DNA of 64,000 nt from Dyadobacter endophyticus (GCF_014641595.1 NZ_BMIA01000004.1:496001-560000); one strand, 5' to 3'. Positions 1 through 9,618 are shown, counted from the first letter of the stretch. Program-made: numbers and translations. The notes: generated from the letters alone by a model not told the origin.

Positions 1-294
1 GTAGGCATTCCGTTATCGATCGTTTTCCGGATGAACAAGGTGCTATTCCTTACCGCGGCGCATATCAGCATCCCTCCGGCCATTCCTTTCATCATCTACG
101 CGAGTTACCAATTCGGCGGACTGTTTTACCGCAACGGCGTGCAGATCACCTCCCTTGAAAACCTGACGTTGCAATCCATTCATGTCAACTTTGTACAATA
201 TTTTTTGGGTGGCACGCTCCTTGCTGCGGCGGTGGGAGCAGTTGGTTTTATAGTCAGTTTCCTGTTGTTGACATTGCTTCGCCCGAAGCGTTGA
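1..294 (+). CDS. C-terminal part of a DUF2062-type membrane protein (5' end outside window)
   Basis: The reading frame is open from base 1, so the first ATG at 31 is probably internal and the gene begins left of the window. The visible 97 residues hold two hydrophobic stretches, one around SIPPAIPFIIYASYQFG and one at the C-terminus (FIVSFLLLTLL), ending in a basic RPKR tail. The proline-rich PPAIPF segment and the spacing of the two helices fit the DUF2062 family. In Bacteroidota that domain is often fused behind a family 2 glycosyltransferase; whether that is so here cannot be seen. Function of the family is unknown; membrane location is inferred from hydrophobicity. Confidence 0.65.
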   Translation, partial: VGIPLSIVFRMNKVLFLTAAHISIPPAIPFIIYASYQFGGLFYRNGVQITSLENLTLQSIHVNFVQYFLGGTLLAAAVGAVGFIVSFLLLTLLRPKR

Positions 295-505
295 AACATC
301 CGCTTGGATGGTCGGATTTCGTCGATTATCCCAAATTAATCATTTTATAATACCAGTAAATCGGAGGTATGCCACCTTGAGAGATGATTCTTGTTATTCC
401 TTGAGAGCCAGTTTGTTATCAAAATATAGCTTTGGAAATGGCTCAAAATCTCTCCGAAAGTTTATAAAATCTATACGAATTGATCAAAAATAAGGGTTTT
501 GCGAT

Positions 506-535
506 TTTGTTATGAGGTGCCTTTATCTATATTTA
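506..535 (+). promoter_or_regulatory. Candidate Bacteroidota promoter for hppA
   Basis: TTTG at 506-509 and TATATTTA at 528-535, separated by 18 bases, resemble the Bacteroidota -33 (TTTG) and -7 (TANNTTTG) boxes with one mismatch in the last position. The -7 box ends 41 bases before the chosen hppA start at 577. The rest of 295-576 holds no convincing gene. Confidence 0.45.
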
Positions 536-576
536 CGAGAATTATAAAACCATTTAACCAAATCGTTGATCATAGC

Positions 577-2811
577 ATGAGTAACATTACCTATTTAGTG
601 CCGGCGTTAGGCCTTGTTGGCTTGCTGGTTATGTTCTTCAAAAGAGGCTGGGTTGTCCGGCAGGACGGGGGAAGTCCTGAAATGAAAACCATAGCGGACG
701 CAATTGCAGATGGTGCCCTGGCCTTCCTGAAAGCCGAATGGCGTGTACTCATTGTTTTTGGTTTGATTGTGAGTGTGATACTGGGATATTCAGGTACGCT
801 GGTTGAAAATTCGAGCGCATTGATTGGCGTTTCGTTTCTGATTGGTGCCTTTATTTCTGCATTTGCAGGATATATCGGCATGAATATCGCTACCAAATCG
901 AATGTGCGCACCACGCAGGCGGCGCGTACGAGCCTTACCAAGGCGCTGGAAGTGTCTTTTACAGGTGGTTCAGTGATGGGTATCGGCGTAGCTAGTTTGG
1001 CCGTGCTCGGGCTGGGCGGCCTATTCATTATCTTGTATTCCGTTTTTATCGGCGACAGTACGGACGTAAATGGTCTTCCAATGGAGCGCGTGCTGGAAGT
1101 CCTTGCAGGTTTCTCGCTGGGTGCGGAATCAATTGCCCTTTTCGCACGGGTGGGCGGCGGTATTTATACCAAGGCAGCCGACGTTGGTGCTGACCTTGTA
1201 GGGAAAGTTGAAGCCGGTATCCCGGAAGACGATCCACGTAACCCTGCCACCATTGCCGACAACGTAGGTGATAACGTCGGTGACGTAGCCGGTATGGGGG
1301 CCGACCTTTTTGGTTCTTATGTTGCGACAATTCTTGCTACAATGGTGCTCGGCCGTGAAATTGTGGCACAGGGTACCGATAACTTCGGAGGCATCGCACC
1401 GATCCTCCTGCCAATGGTGATTGCGGGCGTAGGGCTTATCTCTTCGATCCTTAGTATGTTCCTGGTGCGCGTCAGCGACGATCATGGAGATGTACAAGCT
1501 GCTTTGAACCGCGGTAACTGGGGATCGATCATATTGGTGCTGATTGCGAGTTACCCGCTTACGATGTGGATGTTGCCGGAGGGTAATCTCAATATCCGTG
1601 GTGTTGATTTTACCAGGATGGACGTGTTTTGGGCGATCCTGCTCGGTTCTGTCGTAGGTGCGATCATGTCTATGGTTACGGAGTATTATACCGCCATGGG
1701 CAAACGTCCGGTTCAATCTATTGTCAATCAGTCATCCACAGGCCATGCTACCAACATTATTGGAGGACTCTCGGTGGGAATGGAGTCCACCGTTATTCCA
1801 ACACTTGTTTTGGCAGCAGGTATTTTCATTAGTTATGAAGTAGCCGGTTTGTACGGTGTGGCGATTGCCGCGGCGGGTATGATGGCGACTACGGCTATGC
1901 AGTTGGCCATCGACGCATTCGGCCCTATTGCTGATAATGCGGGCGGCATTGCGGAAATGGCCCATTTGCCGGAAGAAGTACGTGGCCGTACCGACATTCT
2001 GGATGCAGTAGGTAACACTACCGCAGCTACCGGAAAGGGTTTCGCGATCGCTTCCGCTGCATTGACATCCCTTGCGTTGTTCGCGGCATTCTGCGGTGTG
2101 GCAGGGATCAACTCTATTGATATTTATAAAGCCAACGTGCTTTCCGGCTTGTTCGTGGGTGCGATGATACCGTTTATCTTCTCGTCACTCGCGATTGCCG
2201 CGGTAGGACGTGCAGCCATGAAAATGGTAGAAGAAGTACGCCGCCAGTTCCGCGAGCTGCCTGGCATTATGGAGGGCACTACCAAGCCTGAATACGACAA
2301 ATGTGTCGCCATCTCAACGCAGGCCTCCATTAAAGAAATGATAGCCCCGGGCCTTATCGCATTGCTCGTTCCGGTTATCGTCGGTTTCTTGTTTGGTCCG
2401 GAAGTACTCGGCGGGACACTAGCTGGTGTTACCGTTTCCGGCGTTCTGATGGGGATTTTCCAAAACAACGCAGGTGGTGCCTGGGATAATGCTAAAAAAT
2501 CTTTTGAAAAAGGTGCGGTCATCAACGGCGAGACCTTTTACAAAAAGTCGGAACCGCACAAAGCCGCTGTTACCGGCGACACCGTTGGCGACCCGTTCAA
2601 AGATACCTCAGGGCCTTCGATGAACATCCTCATTAAACTGATGTCGATTGTCTCGCTCGTGATCGCCCCGCATATCGGGACCGGCTTACATGAAACGGGA
2701 AGCGTAAAGGTTGATGACAAGGTTCAGGTCGTGACAGTTGCTAATGCACCGACCGATGACAATACGGAAGCCGCAGCGCCGGTGTTGCGTCTCGGGAAGA
2801 AAGGGGAATAG
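577..2811 (+). CDS. hppA: Membrane-bound ion-pumping pyrophosphatase, K+-dependent type
   Basis: Hydrolyses pyrophosphate and couples it to H+ and/or Na+ transport across the inner membrane. The 744-residue product has the family's usual length and about 16 membrane segments. The substrate site is clear: DVGADLVGKVE, then EDDPRNPATIADNVGDNVGD. The later GNTTAATGKG segment carries Ala where K+-independent enzymes carry Lys (GNTTKAT), so the K+-dependent class is inferred; H+ versus Na+ specificity cannot be settled by eye. I start at ATG 577 because the frame upstream (from 499) encodes no membrane or conserved sequence and because a promoter-like pair lies at 506-535. Transcribed alone, with a strong terminator 20 bases after the stop. 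Confidence 0.96.
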   Translation: MSNITYLVPALGLVGLLVMFFKRGWVVRQDGGSPEMKTIADAIADGALAFLKAEWRVLIVFGLIVSVILGYSGTLVENSSALIGVSFLIGAFISAFAGYIGMNIATKSNVRTTQAARTSLTKALEVSFTGGSVMGIGVASLAVLGLGGLFIILYSVFIGDSTDVNGLPMERVLEVLAGFSLGAESIALFARVGGGIYTKAADVGADLVGKVEAGIPEDDPRNPATIADNVGDNVGDVAGMGADLFGSYVATILATMVLGREIVAQGTDNFGGIAPILLPMVIAGVGLISSILSMFLVRVSDDHGDVQAALNRGNWGSIILVLIASYPLTMWMLPEGNLNIRGVDFTRMDVFWAILLGSVVGAIMSMVTEYYTAMGKRPVQSIVNQSSTGHATNIIGGLSVGMESTVIPTLVLAAGIFISYEVAGLYGVAIAAAGMMATTAMQLAIDAFGPIADNAGGIAEMAHLPEEVRGRTDILDAVGNTTAATGKGFAIASAALTSLALFAAFCGVAGINSIDIYKANVLSGLFVGAMIPFIFSSLAIAAVGRAAMKMVEEVRRQFRELPGIMEGTTKPEYDKCVAISTQASIKEMIAPGLIALLVPVIVGFLFGPEVLGGTLAGVTVSGVLMGIFQNNAGGAWDNAKKSFEKGAVINGETFYKKSEPHKAAVTGDTVGDPFKDTSGPSMNILIKLMSIVSLVIAPHIGTGLHETGSVKVDDKVQVVTVANAPTDDNTEAAAPVLRLGKKGE

Positions 2812-2830
2812 CTTTTCATAATAACCTATA

Positions 2831-2863
2831 ACAAAGCCCGGCTCGTCGCCGGGCTTTGTTTTT
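2831..2863. terminator. Bidirectional intrinsic terminator between hppA and dienelactone hydrolase
   Basis: Perfect 12-bp stem, ACAAAGCCCGGC (2831-2842) with GCCGGGCTTTGT (2848-2859), loop TCGTC, followed by T residues. The two convergent genes end on either side, so it may serve both. Confidence 0.9.
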
Positions 2864-3710
2864 AGCCCAACTTCTTTTTCAAATACTCTAACGACAACTT
2901 GTACGCATCCGCGGCCGCATTGGCGTCGTATTTCGGGTTACTGGGGTTGGCGAATGCGTGGACGGCGTCGTACATTTTGATGGTCACTTTCTTGCCCGCG
3001 GCTTTCATGTCTTCTTCGAATTTAGCGACAGTGGCCGGAGGGATACCCTGATCCTGGCTGCCAAATATGCCCAGGACGTCGGTGTTGAGCTTTTTCAGTT
3101 TTTCAATGTCGCTTTCAGGACGACCGTAATACATCACACAGCCAACAACCTGGTTGCCTCCTGCGATCGCATTCTGCAATGAAAGCATGCCGCCGAAGCA
3201 CCAGCCGATACTGGCGATCTTGGCATTGGCGCCTGCATACTGGATGCCGCCCTTGGTAATAGCCGCCAGGCGCTCGGCGGGTGTGCTTTGCACCAGCTTC
3301 CCAGCCTCTTCACGGGTGGTCCCGACTTTGCCGTCATACATATCCAATGCGAGCACATTGACGTCGCCCAGGTCTTTATGCAGTTTGGCTGCTTCCTGTT
3401 TCACATAATCGTTTAATCCCCACCATTCCTGATATACAAAGAGCCATTTGTCGGACTTTTTCGGGGATTTGAGCAGAAAACCGGATGCCGTTTTGCCATC
3501 CGCGGCCGGGAAAGTGACCGTTTCGCCGGCGCCCTGATAAGTGAATGGGAGCGGCGTTTCGTGCAGCATCTGAAAATCAGCATTTGCGGCTAGTTCCGAC
3601 ATCGCATTCGCAGGTGTGTGACAGAGCGGAATGTTAGTTGGAGGAGCGTCCGGAGCGGGCAGGCTCATCTTCAAAAGAAAGATGGTTACCAGGAAAAAAA
3701 TAGCTTTCAT
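2862..3710 (-). CDS. Exported dienelactone hydrolase family protein
   Basis: Alpha/beta-hydrolase of the dienelactone hydrolase family, 282 residues. A hydrophobic N-terminus (MKAIFFLVTIFLLKMS) suggests export. The expected triad is visible: nucleophile Cys171 in GWCFGG, Asp220 in GSQDQG and His251 in DAVHAF; Glu95 in QEWWG matches the conserved Glu that gates the Cys in this family. The natural substrate is not indicated; close relatives are annotated as carboxymethylenebutenolidase but act on varied esters or lactones. It stands alone between a shared terminator and a divergent MFS gene. The start fits the signal peptide; no better start is seen. Confidence 0.9.
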   Translation of the reverse strand: MKAIFFLVTIFLLKMSLPAPDAPPTNIPLCHTPANAMSELAANADFQMLHETPLPFTYQGAGETVTFPAADGKTASGFLLKSPKKSDKWLFVYQEWWGLNDYVKQEAAKLHKDLGDVNVLALDMYDGKVGTTREEAGKLVQSTPAERLAAITKGGIQYAGANAKIASIGWCFGGMLSLQNAIAGGNQVVGCVMYYGRPESDIEKLKKLNTDVLGIFGSQDQGIPPATVAKFEEDMKAAGKKVTIKMYDAVHAFANPSNPKYDANAAADAYKLSLEYLKKKLG

Positions 3711-3866
3711 AAGTACAGATCAGAAGTGAACAGTTAGGATTGTGATATTAAATATATACAAAATACGGGTGAACGGTAACACCGGTTGCGCAGGCCGTTT
3801 TATTGCAGATTAATGAAAATATTGTACTTATTAAAATACAGGAACTTAATGTGCTTGCATACCCGT

Positions 3867-3874
3867 TAACTTTG
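3867..3874 (+). promoter_or_regulatory. Bacteroidota -7 promoter box of the MFS gene
   Basis: TAACTTTG matches TANNTTTG and lies 20 bases before the ATG at 3895, which implies a very short leader. No good TTTG -33 box was found at the usual spacing. Confidence 0.45.
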
Positions 3875-3894
3875 CATTGAGTGAATGTAAGTCC

Positions 3895-5127
3895 ATGAGC
3901 CGTAAGCAATACTTCTTTATTATCCTGATCCTCGGATCGCTGGCGACCGTCAGTCCTTTCTCCATTGACATGTACCTGCCGGGTTTTCCTCGGATCGCGT
4001 CGGATCTGAAAACCACTATCGACAAAGTACAACTTTCGCTGACCAGCTATCTGATTGGTATCTGTATCGGACAGGTACTCTACGGCCCGCTGCTCGACCG
4101 CTTTGGTCGCAAGAAACCGTTGTATGTGGGTCTGATACTCTATGTAATCGCGTCGTTTGGCTGTGCCATGACGTCGTCTGTGGATGCGTTGATCGCCATG
4201 CGGTTTTTCCAGGCAATGGGCGGTTGCGTGGGGTTGGTAGCGTCGCAAGCGCTCGTAAGCGATCTTTTCCCGGCCGATAAGCGTGCGGAAGTGTTTTCGC
4301 TCATTACGTTGGTCATTGCCGTCTCGCCGATGATCGCTCCTACGGTGGGTGGTTACGTGACGGCCTCCATAGCCTGGTACTGGATTTTTGTGATTCTGGC
4401 CGGCATTGTCAGCCTTATTATTCTGGCTATCTATTTCTTCCTGCCGACAGGCCGGAGCGCCGATACTACCGTTTCGCTTCGTCCCGAGGCGGTATTGGGT
4501 GGATACGTTACAGTGATTTCGCAGCCCCAGTTCCTGATTTACACACTGGCTGGCGGTTTGGCAACAGCCGCGCCATTTGCCTACATTTCGGGCTCTTCGG
4601 ATGTGTTTATGAACATTTATAAAGTTTCCGAACAGCAATATGGCTGGATTTTCGCGTTCCTGGCTGTTGCCATGATCGGTTCTACCCAACTGAACCACTT
4701 CCTGCTAAAAAAATACACCAGTGAACAAATCATTCGCGTCACGCTCATTTACCAGAGCATCGTCGGTCTGTTCCTGATTGTCGGCGTGTACAACAACTGG
4801 TTCGGGCTTTTTTCGCTTATCGGGACGATGTTCGTCTTTCTCACCGGCCAGGGTCTTACCGGGCCCAACGCCTCTGCGCTTTCGCTGGCGCCTTTCCGCA
4901 AGCATACAGGTAGCGCTTCTGCGCTCATGGGTAGCTGGCGTATGGGTGCGGGAGCCGTTATCTCCGCTATTGTGAGCTTCCTGCATAACAACACCGCCAT
5001 GCCGATGGTAGGCATGATGGCTTTCTGTGCTTTCGGCGGCCTGGTTATTCTTCAGGCAGGCAATGTGGTGGTACGTCACCGTGCTGCCCGGCGCGATGTG
5101 GAGGATGAGGTTTCGGTGCTTCTCTAA
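3895..5127 (+). CDS. MFS drug exporter, Bcr/CflA family
   Basis: A 410-residue major facilitator with about 12 membrane helices. The N-terminus (DMYLPGFPRIA after helix 1) is typical of the Bcr/CflA multidrug branch, and motif A is present after helix 2 as GPLLDRFGRKKPL. Role: proton-driven efflux of small molecules from the cytoplasm; the substrate is unknown. I use ATG 3895 rather than the in-frame TTG at 3877, because the -7 promoter box sits at 3867-3874. Its stop overlaps the convergent nucleoside hydrolase by 4 bases. Export of nucleosides or ribose is conceivable from the neighbours, but nothing in the sequence shows it. Confidence 0.9.
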   Translation: MSRKQYFFIILILGSLATVSPFSIDMYLPGFPRIASDLKTTIDKVQLSLTSYLIGICIGQVLYGPLLDRFGRKKPLYVGLILYVIASFGCAMTSSVDALIAMRFFQAMGGCVGLVASQALVSDLFPADKRAEVFSLITLVIAVSPMIAPTVGGYVTASIAWYWIFVILAGIVSLIILAIYFFLPTGRSADTTVSLRPEAVLGGYVTVISQPQFLIYTLAGGLATAAPFAYISGSSDVFMNIYKVSEQQYGWIFAFLAVAMIGSTQLNHFLLKKYTSEQIIRVTLIYQSIVGLFLIVGVYNNWFGLFSLIGTMFVFLTGQGLTGPNASALSLAPFRKHTGSASALMGSWRMGAGAVISAIVSFLHNNTAMPMVGMMAFCAFGGLVILQAGNVVVRHRAARRDVEDEVSVLL

Positions 5128-6065
5128 GGCAATGCCTTAATGGCGTTGAAAAGCATATCCATGAATGCGTCGCGGTCGATATCGTAAGCTACTGTGGCAT
5201 TCGGCTCCTTTTGGAGCGTATTGTAGAAATCCACGACTGTTGCGCCGCGTGTAAGCTCGCCCTTTGTTTCCACATCCACATAGCAGGATTTCGTGGTAAA
5301 AATTCCCGGATTCATCAGCCAGGCAATTGCACATGGATCGTGTAATGCGGCCCCACCATTCAGTTCCACGCGGTTTTCCCGGTAGAAGTTGGAATAGAAA
5401 TCCATCAGGTCCGCGGCTGCTTTGCCGCTCTCGTTGCCTAACGCCCTTAATAGGCTGATATCTTTTGCGAACACGAGCGCTTTGTGCGTGACGTCGAGCC
5501 CGCACATTGTGATCGGGACGCCGGACCTGAAAACGATCGCGGCGGCCTCCGGATCGGCGTAGATATTGAATTCGGCGAGGGGTGTCATATTGCCGCGGAA
5601 AATCCCGCCACCCATCAGCGAAATCCGCTGGATTTTACTTTTCAAATGGGGATAGGCCAGCAGAAAGGTCGCAATGTTCGTCAACGGGCCGGTAGGGACG
5701 ATGTTAACCGGATTTTCAGAGGCGGAAAGGACCGAGGCAATGCCCTCTACCGCGCTGATAGGTTGTGCCTGCATAGCGGGCACGGGCAGCGTAGGGCCGT
5801 TAAGGCCAGTATCGCCATGGACGGAATCCGAGACTGCAAGCTTGTGAAAAAGCGGTTTCTCGGCGCCTGAGTACACGGGAATGTCCGTCGCGCCTATGAG
5901 GGTCAGCACCGTTAATGCATTCTGTAAAGTTTTCGCCTGGGTTTGGTTACCGGCGGATACCGTCACGGCCCGGATATTGAACCGGCCGCTGCCGTGGGCG
6001 AGCATGAGCATCAATGCATCGTCACTGCCGGGGTCACAATCTATAATTACCGGTATTTTATCCAT
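5124..6065 (-). CDS. Inosine-uridine-preferring nucleoside hydrolase family protein
   Basis: Cleaves the N-glycosidic bond of ribonucleosides to give base and ribose. The calcium-binding signature DCDPGSDD is at residues 9-16, and the second active-site block (GGAALHDPCAIAWL) is present near residue 235, with the conserved His-Asp pair. Length (313 residues) is normal and no signal peptide is seen, so it is cytoplasmic. The ATG lies 4 bases downstream of the ribokinase stop, so the two genes form one transcript: hydrolase releases ribose, kinase phosphorylates it. Base preference cannot be read from sequence. Confidence 0.93.
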   Translation of the reverse strand: MDKIPVIIDCDPGSDDALMLMLAHGSGRFNIRAVTVSAGNQTQAKTLQNALTVLTLIGATDIPVYSGAEKPLFHKLAVSDSVHGDTGLNGPTLPVPAMQAQPISAVEGIASVLSASENPVNIVPTGPLTNIATFLLAYPHLKSKIQRISLMGGGIFRGNMTPLAEFNIYADPEAAAIVFRSGVPITMCGLDVTHKALVFAKDISLLRALGNESGKAAADLMDFYSNFYRENRVELNGGAALHDPCAIAWLMNPGIFTTKSCYVDVETKGELTRGATVVDFYNTLQKEPNATVAYDIDRDAFMDMLFNAIKALP

Positions 6066-6069
6066 CGTA

Positions 6070-6972
6070 TCAATGAGAAGCTAATTCATGTTGGTAAGGA
6101 GCGGAGCTTTGCGCGCCCAAGCGCGTAACGGAAATTGCGGCTGCCAGGCAAGCGAAGCGGCTGGCGTCTTCAAGGGTTTCGCCATGATCGAGGGCTTTCA
6201 GCAATGCCCCGTTAAATACATCCCCGGCGGCTGTCGAGTCCACTGCTTCCACCACAGGAGCGGGGATAATTCCAGTGAAATCTTCGCTGGCCAGGTAAAT
6301 GCCCTTGCTGCCGAGGGTAATAATGACATGCTGGACACCCTGCTCAAAAAAGTACGCCGCCGCCTTTTGAAGCGACTCTTCGTCATCTATCGGAATGCCG
6401 GTAATGAGCTCGGTTTCGATTTCGTTGGGGGTGATCAGGTAAAGGCCGCTGAGCAATTCGGGGCCGAGCCGCATGGCGGGTGCAGGGTTAAGGATGGCCC
6501 GGATTTGTTTTTCCGCACATTTCGCTAATGTCCACCGGACTGTTCCGGCCGGAATTTCCAGTTGAAGCAGGGCTAGCTTCACATCTTCAAATGCATCATC
6601 GGGGATATCGGCCGGATGCAGGTCCATGTTGGCTCCCGAAGCCACTACAATCTCATTCTGTCCCTGTGTATCGACTGTTATAAGTGCAACGCCCGAGGCG
6701 AGGGTTGGCGATTCGGACATGAAACGGGTATCGATTCCTTCCTTTGACAAACCGTCACGAGCCTGTTTTCCGAAAACATCGTCGCCCGTTTTGGCCACAA
6801 AGCGTACATCCGCGCCAAGCCTGGCAGCTGCCACGGCCTGGTTGGCCCCTTTACCGCCCGGGTTCATCAGAAATGTGCCTCCCAGCACCGTTTCGCCCGG
6901 TTTAGGGAAATATTCCGTTTTGACCACCATGTCGGTGTTGGAGCTACCAACAATCAGCACTTTCTGCTTCAT
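6070..6972 (-). CDS. rbsK: Ribokinase
   Basis: PfkB-family sugar kinase of 300 residues that phosphorylates D-ribose with ATP. Substrate-binding GGKGANQ is at residues 39-45; the ATP/anion-hole signature DSTAAGDVFNGALL, with the catalytic Asp in AAGD, lies near residue 250 (Ser replaces the commoner Thr in DTTAAGD). It is the first gene of a two-gene operon with the nucleoside hydrolase 4 bases downstream, which supports ribose from nucleoside salvage as the substrate. No rbs transporter genes are nearby. Confidence 0.92.
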   Translation of the reverse strand: MKQKVLIVGSSNTDMVVKTEYFPKPGETVLGGTFLMNPGGKGANQAVAAARLGADVRFVAKTGDDVFGKQARDGLSKEGIDTRFMSESPTLASGVALITVDTQGQNEIVVASGANMDLHPADIPDDAFEDVKLALLQLEIPAGTVRWTLAKCAEKQIRAILNPAPAMRLGPELLSGLYLITPNEIETELITGIPIDDEESLQKAAAYFFEQGVQHVIITLGSKGIYLASEDFTGIIPAPVVEAVDSTAAGDVFNGALLKALDHGETLEDASRFACLAAAISVTRLGAQSSAPYQHELASH

Positions 6973-7140
6973 TTCTGTTTCGCGATTGATTTTTTGTCGG
7001 CAAGAATTCTGACGCCGTGCTGTCCGCGCAAATTAATGTGCCCACACCTGTATTCATAGGGCGGAATCAAATAAAAGCGCCCGAATATTTCCGGCGCTCT
7101 ACTTTTTGTTTATTTTTCCATGCTCAAAACACGATCATTC

Positions 7141-8919
7141 ATGAAAAAACTGGTTTATTACGCATTCGCCGCGACGCTCCTGCTCATTCAGGCCTGTCAG
7201 AAAAAATCAGAAAAAGCAGAAGGTACTATGCCGCCGATTAGTGAAGTATTTGCCCGGTATTATGAAGAAAGACTTCCGCTTTATCCGCTGGAAGCGACGA
7301 TGAACGGGGATAACCGTTTCAACGATAAGATGTCCGACGACCTCTCCCAGGCCGGAAAATCACAGATGACCGCCTTTTACAGGAAGTACCAGGACGAACT
7401 TGCCAAATACGACCGCGGGAAGCTCACGGACGAGGAAAAGGTAAGCTGGGACCTCATTGAATGGGAATGCAGCATTAATTTGGAAGGTTTGAAATATCCG
7501 GTAGAACTGATGCCGATCAATCAGATCTTCTCGACGCACCTGATGATCGGGCAGATGGCTAGCGGAAGTAGTTTGCAGCCGTTCAAAACCGTGAAGGATT
7601 ACGACAACTGGCTGAAAAGGGTAGATGGCTTCGTGGTTTGGTGCGATACGGCGGTGGTGAATATGCGCAAGGGAATCAAGCTCGGCTATGTTTTGCCTGC
7701 ACCACTCATCAAAAAGGTGATCCCTCAATTCGCTGACATGGACCACGGTCCCGTGAAAGACCATCTTTTTTATACGCCGGTGAAAAATTTCCCCAAAGAT
7801 TTTTCCGACGAAGACAAAGCGCGGCTTGAAAAGGAATATGCAACGATGGTGGAGTCGAAAATCATTCCGACGTTCCAAAAGATGCATACTTTCCTGGAGA
7901 AAGAGTACCAGCCCGCAGGTCGTAATACCGATGGTTTCGCGGCGCTTCCAAATGGCAAGGCGCTGTATAATTACTATATCAAGTATTTCACAACGACCGA
8001 GCTGACTTCCGATGAGATCCATGAGATCGGATTGAAAGAAGTGGCCCGCATTTCTTCGGAAATGGAGAAAGTGAAAGCGCAGGTAGGCTATAAGGGCGAC
8101 CTGAAATCCTTTTTCAATGCAGTGAGAACCAACAAGAAGCTGATGCCCTTCACCAAAGCCGGACAAGTGATCGCGCATTTCAATGAAATCCACGAGCGGA
8201 TGAAGCCGAACCTTACCAAGCTTTTCGAATTGACGCCTAAAACGCCATTCGAAGTGCGGCGTACCGAGGCGTTCAGGGAAGCTTCTGCGTCTGCCGAGTA
8301 TAATCCGGGGCTTCCCGACGGCTCACGACCAGGCATATTTTACGTGCCGGTGCCGGATGCGACCGAATACAATATCGTTTCGGACGAAAGTCTTTTCCTT
8401 CATGAGGCCATTCCGGGCCACCATTACCAGATTTCGTTGCAACAGGAGAATACCGCGTTGCCAGAGTTCCGGAAGAATTTGTGGTATAGTGCCTATGGCG
8501 AAGGCTGGGCATTGTACACCGAGTCACTGGGCAAGGAGCTGGGCCTTTATACCGACCCTTACCAGTATTTCGGCATGCTAAGCGCTGAAATGCATCGCGC
8601 TATCCGCCTCGTGGTGGACACCGGCCTGCATTCGAAGGGTTGGACGCGCAACCAGGCTATTCAATATTCACTGGATCATGAAGCGGAGTCGGAGGAAAGC
8701 ATCACCGCAGAAGTGGAACGTTATATGGCAGGTGCCGGGCAGGCATTGTCCTACAAAATTGGCCAGCTGAAAATCCGCGAATTGCGCTCGAAGGCTGAAA
8801 AGGAAATGGGTACGAAGTTTGATATCCGTGCATTTCACAAGCTGGTGCTCGAGTCGGGTTGCGTGCCGCTCAAACTGCTGGAAGAAAAAGCAAACGCCTG
8901 GATCAAAGCAGGTAGATAA
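7141..8919 (+). CDS. DUF885 family lipoprotein, putative metallopeptidase-like
   Basis: 592-residue member of DUF885. The first 19 residues form a lipoprotein signal (LLLIQAC, lipidated Cys19), so ATG 7141 is preferred over ATG 7120. The zinc-binding signature of the family, HEAIPGHH, is at residues 421-428, and a conserved Glu-rich helix follows (YSLDHEAESEESI). DUF885 proteins are distant relatives of zincin peptidases; few are characterised and the substrate here is unknown. The protein is expected to be membrane-anchored in the periplasm or at the surface. Monocistronic by context, convergent with the next gene. Confidence 0.88.
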   Translation: MKKLVYYAFAATLLLIQACQKKSEKAEGTMPPISEVFARYYEERLPLYPLEATMNGDNRFNDKMSDDLSQAGKSQMTAFYRKYQDELAKYDRGKLTDEEKVSWDLIEWECSINLEGLKYPVELMPINQIFSTHLMIGQMASGSSLQPFKTVKDYDNWLKRVDGFVVWCDTAVVNMRKGIKLGYVLPAPLIKKVIPQFADMDHGPVKDHLFYTPVKNFPKDFSDEDKARLEKEYATMVESKIIPTFQKMHTFLEKEYQPAGRNTDGFAALPNGKALYNYYIKYFTTTELTSDEIHEIGLKEVARISSEMEKVKAQVGYKGDLKSFFNAVRTNKKLMPFTKAGQVIAHFNEIHERMKPNLTKLFELTPKTPFEVRRTEAFREASASAEYNPGLPDGSRPGIFYVPVPDATEYNIVSDESLFLHEAIPGHHYQISLQQENTALPEFRKNLWYSAYGEGWALYTESLGKELGLYTDPYQYFGMLSAEMHRAIRLVVDTGLHSKGWTRNQAIQYSLDHEAESEESITAEVERYMAGAGQALSYKIGQLKIRELRSKAEKEMGTKFDIRAFHKLVLESGCVPLKLLEEKANAWIKAGR

Positions 8920-8970
8920 TGATAAACCGTCACCCTGAGCGAAGTGTGATTTTGCTCTTCGAATAAAACG

Positions 8971-9618
8971 TCACTTTTTCCCTTTTCGAACAACCACATT
9001 TGACACCCGCGATTCTTCGAGTACGTCGGGATTGTGCGAACATACAAATAGCCCTACCAGCACCTTGGTCCCGAAATTGGGCATTTCGTGGGTGCCGATC
9101 AGTTGAAGGGGCTTGCCCTTTGCTGCCCCGCGCATCGTGTAGGTATTGCCTTCGCGCCTTACCTCGATCGTTTGAATAGCCTTCTCTTTGCTGAAAATCT
9201 CGTCTTCCGGATCGCGCATTTTATCTCCTTTCTTCACCCGCCATTGCAGCACGGTGAGCCCGTCGCCGTGAATGACGCCGCTCAGGTGCGAGGCATTGTC
9301 ATCGGTCGATTCCCTCACCATCCATCCCACTTTCCGGTGCGCATCGTGGCCTTTTCCGACAAATTCAAAATCTGCGGAGACTGTAAAATCCCCTTCCATT
9401 TCACGGAACAAATACTGGAACTCGTCGCGCTCAAACCATATGTTATAACCGCCACCTTTCATCGTGTAAGTTTTTGTGGAGGGGTCGTAAGCCGAATAGC
9501 CCGCCAATTTTGGGCTACCGATGTCCTTTCCTGCTTCAAAAAGGCCGATTGTGGGCGGTACGAAGCTTGCCAACACAATAGTTGTCAGTAGAATAGCTAA
9601 AAAAAATCTTTGCTGCAT
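8971..9618 (-). CDS. Secreted concanavalin-like protein (DUF1349-like)
   Basis: 215 residues with a cleavable-type signal (MQQRFFLAILLTTIVLASFVPP). The body resembles the DUF1349/concanavalin-like fold: GGGYNIWFERDEFQYLF, then GDFTVSADFEFVG, GWMVRES and a C-terminal VGLFVCSHN strand. Such proteins are beta-sandwiches that often bind or process carbohydrate; no catalytic residues can be pointed to. It lies immediately left of, and divergent from, the cytochrome operon beginning at 9761, and the 142-base gap between them holds a long near-palindrome, so shared regulation is possible. Confidence 0.75.
   Translation of the reverse strand: MQQRFFLAILLTTIVLASFVPPTIGLFEAGKDIGSPKLAGYSAYDPSTKTYTMKGGGYNIWFERDEFQYLFREMEGDFTVSADFEFVGKGHDAHRKVGWMVRESTDDNASHLSGVIHGDGLTVLQWRVKKGDKMRDPEDEIFSKEKAIQTIEVRREGNTYTMRGAAKGKPLQLIGTHEMPNFGTKVLVGLFVCSHNPDVLEESRVSNVVVRKGKK

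Noticed and set aside
308..493. 61-codon open frame before hppA
   Set aside because: No conserved sequence, and it lies between the preceding stop and a promoter-like pair; treated as leader DNA.
3748..4698. Long open frame (316 codons) on the minus strand
   Set aside because: It lies antisense to the MFS gene, has an Arg/His/Gln-rich composition without hydrophobic core or domain pattern, and is a shadow of that gene's codon bias.
7360..8193. 277-codon open frame on the minus strand
   Set aside because: Antisense to the DUF885 gene; no signal, motif or ribosome site.
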